In this document: piece by piece, positions 7,576 to 12,557 of the stretch
Layout: every line of letters starts with the position of its first letter
How positions within the stretch are numbered: the stretch's first letter is position 1
Notes under the pieces: model-generated
The model's input: the letters and a program-made list of their open reading frames with translations, nothing else
Database searches by the model: none
What the model was told of the DNA's origin: nothing
Origin: an uncultured Oscillospiraceae bacterium
GTDB taxonomy: Bacteria > Bacillota > Clostridia > Oscillospirales > Oscillospiraceae
Direction: 5' to 3'
DNA: 12,557 nucleotides
NCBI GenBank assembly: GCA_910578505.1
Contig: CAJTPV010000057.1
Location: 1-12,557 of the forward strand
Program-made: the position numbers and the translations under genes

Positions 7576-7604
7576 ATTATACCGTACTTTTCTGGAAAAT
7601 TCCA
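7576..7604 (-). promoter_or_regulatory. Sigma-A-like promoter for the response regulator unit
   Basis: On the minus strand a perfect TATAAT (7576-7581) lies 17 bases from a weak -35 box TGGAAT (7599-7604, three of six matches). It sits about 40 bp upstream of the regulator start, directly next to the terminator hairpin of the transporter unit. A poor -35 with a perfect -10 fits an activator-dependent or low-level promoter. Confidence 0.5.
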
Positions 7605-7635
7605 CAGGAACGCCGGAGTTTATCCGGCGTTCCTG
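7605..7635 (-). terminator. Hairpin at the end of the transporter operon
   Basis: A perfect 13-base inverted repeat (CAGGAACGCCGGA at 7605-7617, TCCGGCGTTCCTG at 7623-7635) with a 5-base loop lies 20 bp after the binding-protein stop codon. On the minus strand the following sequence is TGGAATTTTCC, so the U-tract is short. It is probably a partly efficient terminator, which would allow some read-through into the regulator genes. Confidence 0.7.
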
Positions 7636-7654
7636 CGAATATTCCTGTGTGCTT

Positions 7655-9430
7655 TTACTTAGTCAGCACGGAAACGCCGGTATCGGTGACCGCGCCACCC
7701 AGGCTGTTTCCGTTCAGCGCGTCCACAGCGGCCTTCACACCCTCATAGCCCATCACGTCGGGGTTCTGGGCCATGGTGGCCAGCAGGTAGCCGTCATTGA
7801 TCAGGCCCATGATGGCATCGGACTTGTCAAAACCCACGCCGATGATGGACTTGCCGGAGGCCTTAATGGCGTTGCCCGCGCCGGTGGTGGAGCCCTCGTT
7901 GCAGCCATAGATGCCCACCACGCCCTCGGTGATGTAGTTCTCGGCGATGGTCTGGGCCTTGGCGGCGTCGCCCTCGCAGAACTGGGTTTCCAGCAGGGTG
8001 TAGCCGGTGCCCTCAAAGGCGGCACGGAAGCCCTCGTCCCGGGAAACGGTGGAGGCGGTGGCGTTGTTCACGCTGATGATGCCGATGGAGCCGGACTCCA
8101 CCCCCGCGGCCTTGAGACCGTCGATCATGGTCTTGCCGGCGGTGGTGCCCGCCGCCTTGTTATCGGTGGAGAAGGTGGCCTCGGCGTCCACATTGGCGGG
8201 GGAGTCCACGTAGACGATCTTTACGCCCTTGGACTGGGCCTCCTTCAGGGCGGAGGAGATGGCGTCGGGGCCGTTGGCCGCCACAATGATGGCGTTGTAA
8301 CCGCCAGACACCGCGTTGTTCACGCATTCGATCTGCTGGGCGTCATCCTTGGTGTTGGGAGCCATGAAGTCCACGGTGACACCCAACTCCTTGGCGGCCT
8401 TCTGGGCACCCTCGTTCAAGGTAACCCAGTGCTGGTCGATGGAGTCCATGGTGATGAGCGCGATCTTGTAGTCCACATCGGAGGGCGCGGAGGTGCCGGA
8501 TCCGCCCTCGCTCTTGAGCACGGACACGCCGGTGTCGGTGACCTTGCCGCCCAGGCTCTCGCCCTTCAGGGCGGCCACAGCGGCCTTTACGCCCTCGTAG
8601 CCCATCACGTCGGGGTTCTGGGCCATGGTGGCCAGCAGGTAGCCGTCGTTAATGAGGCCCATGATGGCGTCAGACTTATCGAAGCCCACGCCCACGATGG
8701 ACTTGCCGGAGGCCTTAATGGCGTTGCCCGCGCCAGTGGTGGAGCCCTCGTTGCAGCCATAGATGCCCACAACGCCCTCGGTGATGAAGTTCTCGGCGAT
8801 GGACTGGGCCTTGGCGGCGTCGCCCTCGCAGAACTGGGTCTCCAGCAGGGTGTAGCCGGTGCCCTCAAAGGCGGCACGGAAGCCCTCGTCCCGGGAAACG
8901 GTGGAGGCGGTGGCGTTGTTCACGCTGATGATGCCGATGGAGCCGGACTCCACCCCCGCGGCCTTGAGACCGTCGATCATGGTCTTGCCGGCGGTGGTGC
9001 CCGCCGCCTTGTTGTCGGTGGAGAAGGTGGCCTCGGCGTCCACATTGGCGGGGGAGTCCACGTAGACGATCTTCACGCCCTTGGACTGGGCGTCCTTCAA
9101 GGCGGAGGAGATGGCGTCGGGGCCGTTGGCCGCCACGATGATGGCGTTATAGCCGCCGGACACCGCGTTGTTCACACTCTCAATCTGCTGGGCGTCGTCC
9201 TTGGTGTTGGGGGCCATGAAGTCCACGGTGACACCCAACTCCTTGGCGGCCTTCTGGGCGCCCTCGTTCAGGGTAACCCAGTGCTGGTCGATGGAGTCCA
9301 TGGTAATCAGGGCGATCTTGTAGCTCTCATCGCTGCCCTTTTTGCCGTCGTTGCCGCCGGTGCATCCGGCCAGCAGGCCCATGAGCATACACAGGCAGCA
9401 CAGCAGGGCAAGGATCTTGTTCTTCTTCAC
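7655..9430 (-). CDS. Sugar ABC transporter substrate-binding lipoprotein with two tandem near-identical binding domains
   Basis: This 591-residue protein captures sugar outside the membrane for the permease and ATPase encoded just upstream. It starts at a GTG (9428-9430) with AGGAGG eight bases upstream. A lipoprotein signal peptide follows, with basic MKKNK, a hydrophobic stretch and lipobox LLAGC (Cys23). A short GGNDGKKGSDE linker leads to domain 1 (about 37-306). A Gly/Ser-rich linker (SEGGSGTSAPSDVD) then leads to domain 2 (about 321-591). Both are periplasmic-binding-protein type 1 folds of the RbsB kind, beginning YKIALITMDSIDQHWVTLNE and containing FDKSDAIMGLINDGYLLAT. I count about ten amino-acid differences over roughly 271 residues. 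Relatives normally have one domain of about 300 residues, so this is twice the usual size. Residues likely to contact sugar (DSPAN, SRDEGF, GFDKSD) are the same in both, so both halves should bind. The ligand is not determinable from sequence. Confidence 0.93.
   Translation of the reverse strand: MKKNKILALLCCLCMLMGLLAGCTGGNDGKKGSDESYKIALITMDSIDQHWVTLNEGAQKAAKELGVTVDFMAPNTKDDAQQIESVNNAVSGGYNAIIVAANGPDAISSALKDAQSKGVKIVYVDSPANVDAEATFSTDNKAAGTTAGKTMIDGLKAAGVESGSIGIISVNNATASTVSRDEGFRAAFEGTGYTLLETQFCEGDAAKAQSIAENFITEGVVGIYGCNEGSTTGAGNAIKASGKSIVGVGFDKSDAIMGLINDGYLLATMAQNPDVMGYEGVKAAVAALKGESLGGKVTDTGVSVLKSEGGSGTSAPSDVDYKIALITMDSIDQHWVTLNEGAQKAAKELGVTVDFMAPNTKDDAQQIECVNNAVSGGYNAIIVAANGPDAISSALKEAQSKGVKIVYVDSPANVDAEATFSTDNKAAGTTAGKTMIDGLKAAGVESGSIGIISVNNATASTVSRDEGFRAAFEGTGYTLLETQFCEGDAAKAQTIAENYITEGVVGIYGCNEGSTTGAGNAIKASGKSIIGVGFDKSDAIMGLINDGYLLATMAQNPDVMGYEGVKAAVDALNGNSLGGAVTDTGVSVLTK
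7666..8471 (-). repeat. Direct repeat copy encoding binding domain 2
   Basis: This 806-bp copy matches 8518-9323 at a constant offset of 852 bp (284 codons). By hand I count about 48 base differences, so about 94% identity. The differences cluster at the two ends, and 7989-8161 is identical to 8841-9013 over 173 bp. Confidence 0.93.
8518..9323 (-). repeat. Direct repeat copy encoding binding domain 1
   Basis: This copy encodes the N-terminal binding domain and pairs with 7666-8471. The unit excludes the signal peptide and includes the mature domain up to the inter-domain linker. Recombination between the copies would remove exactly 852 bp and leave an in-frame single-domain protein. Confidence 0.93.
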
Positions 9431-9506
9431 TTGATATTCCTCCTCGTCATTGTTTTGGTCTGGTTTGTGCCTATAGAAACGCCGCAGGGCGCACTATATA
9501 AAGGAA

Positions 9507-10523
9507 TTACTTCTTGACGGCCTTTTTGCCCGCGCCGCTGCGGAACACCACGTCAATCATCACAGCGAACACCACGATGATACCGATGGCCAGCCGCTGG
9601 ATCCCCACGGGGGCATGAACCATGTTCAGGCCGTTCTCCAGCGTCTGCCACACCGCGGCGCCGCCCAAGGTACCCAGCAGCAGCCCGGTGCCGCCCAAGG
9701 GGGACACACCGCCGATGACGCTGGCAGCCACGGCGTACATCTCATAAGTATTGCCTGCCTCCATGTTGCCCATGCCAGCCTGGGCGCACAGGATCAGGCC
9801 CGTCACAAACGCACAGAAGGCACTGACCAGATAGGTCTTGGTGGTGGTGCCGAACACGCTGACACCGGAGAGCTTGGCTGCGTCCACATTGGATCCGACA
9901 GCGTAAATGTGCCGCCCGGTGCGGGTTCTGGACAGAAGGAAAAAGAAGGCCGCAAAGATGACCATGGCGATCAGGAAAGTGTTATAGATGCCAAAAGTCT
10001 TCCCGTAGTAGAAGATGTTCTGGAAGGTATCCGCCGCCTCTTTGCCGATGCCGGAGGAAATGGCGTCCGTGTTGCGGTTGCCGTTCACCATATAAGCCAC
10101 GCCGCGGGCGGCGAACATGGTGCCCAGGGTAGCGATGAACGGGGGCAGTTTGAGCTGGCCCACCAGGAAACCGTTGATGACGCCTACAAGCAGGCAGGCC
10201 ACCAGGGTAATCAGACAGGCCACAACGGGGTTGACCCCATGGGTCATCAAAGTCCCTGCCATCATGGCGCTCATGCCTACCACCGCGCCCAGGGACAGGT
10301 CGATGTTGCCGGTAATAAGGATATAGCTCTGACCAATGCCAATGAGCAGATACTTGGACATGGCCCGTAACAGGTTCATGATGTTGTCGCCGCTGAACAT
10401 AACGGGATTCATGATGCCAAAGCCGATATAGATGACAATCAGCGCGGCGAAGGAAATCATGGCGGCGCTCATGCCGCGGATGGCGAAAAACCTCCGCAGG
10501 GATGATGCTTTCTTTGCTTCCAT
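9507..10523 (-). CDS. Sugar ABC transporter permease, RbsC-like
   Basis: This 338-residue integral membrane protein forms the sugar channel of the transporter (BPD_transp_2 family). Several hydrophobic helices are visible, for example around AAMISFAALIVIYIGFGI, CLITLVACLLVGVI, FLIAMVIFAAFFFLL and LAIGIIVVFAVMIDVV. Family-typical segments include ITGNIDLSLGAVVGMSAM, PPFIATLGTM with ARGVAY, and the cytoplasmic loop GRHIYAVGSNVDAAKLSGV that docks with the ATPase. Length is typical. The ATG at 10523 has GGGAGG about ten bases upstream. It lies 32 bp after the ATPase gene and 76 bp before the binding-protein gene, in the usual A-C-B order. Substrate is a monosaccharide by family, not specified further. 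Confidence 0.95.
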   Translation of the reverse strand: MEAKKASSLRRFFAIRGMSAAMISFAALIVIYIGFGIMNPVMFSGDNIMNLLRAMSKYLLIGIGQSYILITGNIDLSLGAVVGMSAMMAGTLMTHGVNPVVACLITLVACLLVGVINGFLVGQLKLPPFIATLGTMFAARGVAYMVNGNRNTDAISSGIGKEAADTFQNIFYYGKTFGIYNTFLIAMVIFAAFFFLLSRTRTGRHIYAVGSNVDAAKLSGVSVFGTTTKTYLVSAFCAFVTGLILCAQAGMGNMEAGNTYEMYAVAASVIGGVSPLGGTGLLLGTLGGAAVWQTLENGLNMVHAPVGIQRLAIGIIVVFAVMIDVVFRSGAGKKAVKK

Positions 10524-10555
10524 TTTGTTGGTTCCTCCCTTTTTCCGATGGGCTG

Positions 10556-12064
10556 TCAGGCGCTGGCCACTTTTTTCTCAAAGCGGGTGGCCAGGGTCAA
10601 TATCTCATTCTGGGTAGTTTCGCGGGCCATTACCTCGCCGGTGATCCGTCCGTCGCACATGACGATGATTCGGTCGGCGATGCCCATGACCTCAGGCAGC
10701 TCAGAGGAGACAAACATGACGGCGATGCCCTGCTGCTTGAGCTGGTTCATCAGGTTGTAAATCTCCACCTTGGCGGCCACGTCGATGCCGCGGGTAGGTT
10801 CGTCAAAGATCACCACCCGGGAGTTGCGGGCGATCCACTTGCCCACCACAACCTTCTGCTGGTTGCCGCCGGACAGGTTGGCCGCATCCACCTCTACGCT
10901 GGGGGTCTTGATTTTGAGGTCGTCCACCGCCTTGCCGCACATGGCGTCCTCCTTGGCCTTGCTGACCACTCCCAGCTTATTGCACAGCAGATCCAGGTTG
11001 GGCAGGGCGATGTTATGCCGGATGGACAGCTTGGTGCACAAGCCGTCTTTTTTTCGATCCTCCGGGGCCAGCACAATTCCGGCCCGGATTGCATCCTCCG
11101 GCTTCTGGATTTTGACCTCCTGCCCGTCCAGCAGGATAGTGCCGCTCTCCTTTGGATCCACGCCGAAGATCGCGCGGGTGGTCTCGGTGCGTCCAGCGCC
11201 CATCAATCCGGCGAAGCCCACGATTTCGCCCTCGTACACCTCAAAGCTGATGTCCCGAACCATACGGCCCGCGTTCAGGTTTCGGACCTCAAAAATTTTC
11301 TTTCCTTTTTCGCAGGCCACCCGGGGGAATTTCTCCTTGATCTCCCGGCCCACCATATGGGCGATGATGGTGTCCAAATCGGTATCCGCAAAATTCATGG
11401 AGGTAATGTACTGTCCGTCCCGCATGATGGTCACCCGATCCACAATGTGCTGGAGCTCCTCCAGCCGGTGGGAGATGTAGACGATGCCGTGGCCCTCGGC
11501 CTTGAGTTGGTGGATGATACGGAACAGCTCGTCGATCTCTTTGGCGGTCAGGGCGGAGGTGGGTTCATCCATGATAAGGATCCGAGCATTCGTGGACAGA
11601 GCCTTGGCTATCTCCACCATCTGCTGCTTGGACACAGGCAGGCTGCCCACCGTCTGGCGGGGGTCGAGGTCAATCTTCAAATCTCCAAGAATCCGGGCGG
11701 CCTCTTGCTCCATCTCTTTGTCCGACAGGAGTATGCCCTTGCGTTTCTCCCGTCCCAGAAACATATTCTCCGCTACAGTGAGATGCCGGCACATATTCAG
11801 CTCCTGGTGGATGATGGCTACGCCCACACTCTGGGCGAGCTTGGGGCTCAGGTCGCCATAGCGCTTGCCGAAGATCTCCAGCTCCCCGCTGTCACGGGTG
11901 TAGACGCCGCTAAGTATTTTCATCAGGGTGGATTTCCCCGCGCCATTTTCCCCTAAAAGCGCCATAACCTCGCCGGAGCGCAGTTCAAATTGGACATTGT
12001 CCAGGGCTTTAACGCCTGGGAAGGTTTTGCATATGTTTTGCATTGAAACAATCACATCGTTCAT
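10556..12064 (-). CDS. Sugar ABC transporter ATP-binding protein, RbsA-like (two cassettes)
   Basis: This 502-residue cytosolic protein powers the permease. The first cassette has Walker A GENGAGKST (Lys44), Q-loop IHQELN, Walker B LIMDEPTSAL (Asp166, Glu167) and switch His199. Its signature is the relaxed LPVSKQQ that is common in this family. The second cassette has the family-typical degenerate P-loop MGAGRTE (Arg in place of Lys), a perfect LSGGNQQ (397-403) and Walker B VIFDEPTRGID (Asp421, Glu422). Length is standard. The ATG at 12064 has AGGTGAG five bases upstream. It is the first gene of the transporter operon, about 45 bp from the likely transcription start. It also serves as the internal comparison that shows how far the protein at 3328-4800 has diverged. 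Confidence 0.96.
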   Translation of the reverse strand: MNDVIVSMQNICKTFPGVKALDNVQFELRSGEVMALLGENGAGKSTLMKILSGVYTRDSGELEIFGKRYGDLSPKLAQSVGVAIIHQELNMCRHLTVAENMFLGREKRKGILLSDKEMEQEAARILGDLKIDLDPRQTVGSLPVSKQQMVEIAKALSTNARILIMDEPTSALTAKEIDELFRIIHQLKAEGHGIVYISHRLEELQHIVDRVTIMRDGQYITSMNFADTDLDTIIAHMVGREIKEKFPRVACEKGKKIFEVRNLNAGRMVRDISFEVYEGEIVGFAGLMGAGRTETTRAIFGVDPKESGTILLDGQEVKIQKPEDAIRAGIVLAPEDRKKDGLCTKLSIRHNIALPNLDLLCNKLGVVSKAKEDAMCGKAVDDLKIKTPSVEVDAANLSGGNQQKVVVGKWIARNSRVVIFDEPTRGIDVAAKVEIYNLMNQLKQQGIAVMFVSSELPEVMGIADRIIVMCDGRITGEVMARETTQNEILTLATRFEKKVASA

Positions 12065-12114
12065 TGACTCACCTGTCTTTCCCTGGTATTCCGTACAGAG
12101 CTATCATGTTAAAA

Positions 12115-12143
12115 ATTATAGACTGCACCGGCATTGGGCACAA
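12115..12143 (-). promoter_or_regulatory. Promoter of the sugar transporter operon
   Basis: On the minus strand TTGTGC (12138-12143) and a perfect TATAAT (12115-12120) are separated by 17 bp. The predicted start is near 12107, giving a leader of about 45 bases to the ATPase gene. The TTG of the -35 box is kept but its second half is poor, as expected of an activated promoter. Confidence 0.65.
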
Positions 12144-12151
12144 GGGGTGCA
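12124..12151. promoter_or_regulatory. Dyad flanking the -35 box, possible operator
   Basis: TGCACC (12124-12129) and GGTGCA (12146-12151) are perfect inverted 6-base arms 16 bp apart, centre to centre 22 bp (two helical turns). They bracket the -35 box and spacer. This is a candidate site for a dimeric regulator, either the YesN-type regulator of this locus or an unlinked repressor. AraC-family sites are more often direct repeats, so the regulator is uncertain. Confidence 0.4.
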
Positions 12152-12340
12152 TTTTCTCAATTCCCGGGGGATTTTTATGCTCTTTCAATAATCACAGGCG
12201 TGCGCCACCCTCGCACTTTATGCAATATGATCGAATCGTTTTTTGCGGTTTTCAATCTTTACAAACATCTTGCGTCGCGAAATATTCTTAAAACGTCCGA
12301 ATTGGAACGGCTGATCCGTCACTCTAACGAATAGATCTAA
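12152..12340. other. Upstream region between operon promoter and IS end
   Basis: AT-rich sequence with no supported gene. Short reading frames crossing it have no ribosome binding site and no recognisable product. It may contain further regulator sites, but I see no convincing repeat. Confidence 0.4.
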
Positions 12341-12358
12341 GAGCCTGTTTAAAATCTT

Positions 12359-12387
12359 TTGACAAAAATGGCGGAGTGGGAGATAAT
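12359..12387 (+). promoter_or_regulatory. Transposase promoter inside the IS end
   Basis: A perfect TTGACA (12359-12364) and GATAAT (12382-12387) are 17 bp apart, about 30 bp upstream of the transposase start. It reads into the element, away from the sugar operon. Confidence 0.7.
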
Positions 12388-12417
12388 AGGAAAAAAAACA
12401 AGCGGGAGCTGGGGAAA

Positions 12418-12557
12418 ATGCATCAATATCCAAGTGATATCAGCCGGGAAGAATATAAGCTGATCCGGGAGGATTTGGAAGGGGCAAAGAAAACAACCCG
12501 GCCCCGAAAATATGATTTGTATGATGTGTTTTGTGCAGTGCTGTACGTAATCCAGGG
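12418..12557 (+). CDS. IS5-family transposase, N-terminal part only
   Basis: Forty-six codons are visible before the window ends. They begin MHQYPSDISREEYKLIREDL and contain TRPRKYDLYDVFCAVLY. This is the N-terminal helical region (DUF4096-like) of IS5-type DDE transposases, whose hallmark is the arginine/lysine-rich segment followed by a D-rich turn and a VL(Y/W)-type helix. The ATG at 12418 has a purine-rich GGGAGCTGGGG upstream and its own promoter. The catalytic DDE residues lie outside the window, so activity cannot be judged. No frameshift occurs in the visible part. Confidence 0.8.
   Translation, partial: MHQYPSDISREEYKLIREDLEGAKKTTRPRKYDLYDVFCAVLYVIQ

Larger units (their letters stand above)
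12341..12557 (+). mobile_element. Left end of an IS5-family insertion sequence, continues beyond the window
   Basis: GAGCCTGTTTAAAATC at 12341 resembles the terminal repeats of many IS5-family elements. It directly follows CTAA (12337-12340), which fits the YTAR target preference of IS5-type elements. A promoter and the start of an IS5-like transposase follow at once. The right end and the target duplication are outside the window, so element length cannot be given. Confidence 0.75.

Noticed and set aside
7666..9323. The binding-protein duplication as an assembly artefact
   Set aside because: The copies differ at about 48 positions, many silent and spread over both ends, and keep frame with a distinct linker. 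A false join would give identical copies.
9431..9506. Possible attenuator between permease and binding-protein genes
   Set aside because: Only a five-base stem with a wobble can be drawn and there is no U-run, so it is not supported.
7565..9517. A 650-codon plus-strand open frame opposite the binding-protein gene
   Set aside because: It is a Gly/Val/His-rich shadow caused by GC-rich codon use on the other strand. It mirrors the tandem repeat, has no ribosome binding site, and the minus-strand protein has a clear family, signal peptide and motifs.
11694..11700. Suspicion that the transporter ATPase is also degenerate because its second P-loop has Arg instead of Lys and its first signature is LPVSKQQ
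   Set aside because: Both changes are usual in RbsA/MglA-type proteins. Walker B, the first P-loop and the second LSGGNQQ are intact.
10502..11956. A 484-codon plus-strand frame opposite the transporter ATPase
   Set aside because: Antisense shadow; the minus-strand protein has complete ABC motifs.
12043..12433. Several short frames in the region upstream of the transporter ATPase gene
   Set aside because: No ribosome binding sites or recognisable products, and they overlap the promoter, the dyad and the IS end.

Overview
The window looks like a chromosomal segment from a fairly GC-rich, gut-type Clostridia (Bacillota), probably Oscillospiraceae-like. The evidence is strong AGGAGG-type ribosome binding sites, a YesM/YesN-type two-component pair, an Rbs-type sugar ABC transporter and an IS5-like element with TTGACA/GATAAT promoter boxes. 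Genus-level placement is inference only. Nine intact genes all lie on the minus strand and read from right to left. They form one sugar uptake, sensing and catabolism locus.

From the right edge: the left end of an IS5-family insertion sequence (12341 to the edge) carries the first 46 codons of a plus-strand transposase. It sits about 275 bp upstream of the sugar operon. A sigma-A-like promoter (12115-12143), with a 6-bp dyad bracketing its -35 box, drives the transporter genes: ATPase (rbsA-like, 10556-12064), permease (rbsC-like, 9507-10523) and a substrate-binding lipoprotein (7655-9430). The lipoprotein is unusual: two almost identical sugar-binding domains are fused in tandem (852-bp period, about 94% DNA identity by hand count). 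A 13-bp perfect hairpin (7605-7635) ends this unit.

A second promoter directly after that hairpin serves a YesN-type response regulator (5945-7534), a LytS/YesM-type histidine kinase with almost no extracellular part (4797-5849), and a gene overlapping the kinase by 4 bp (3328-4800). The last encodes a full-length tandem ABC-ATPase homologue that has lost nearly all nucleotide-binding and catalytic motifs in both halves. This pseudo-ATPase, coupled to a two-component system, is the most interesting item in the window. Downstream, with no visible terminator, come a D-lyxose/D-mannose-type ketol-isomerase (2599-3285), a PfkB sugar kinase (1632-2588) and a LacX-type aldose 1-epimerase (754-1635). 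Together they suggest aldose mutarotation, isomerisation to a ketose (mannose to fructose, or lyxose to xylulose) and phosphorylation.

The left 750 bp are different. There is a strong imperfect hairpin (404-444), non-coding sequence, and at 1-394 a more AT-rich, frameshifted, start-less gene remnant running off the left edge. The locus therefore seems to lie between accessory DNA on both sides: a decayed gene on the left and an IS on the right.
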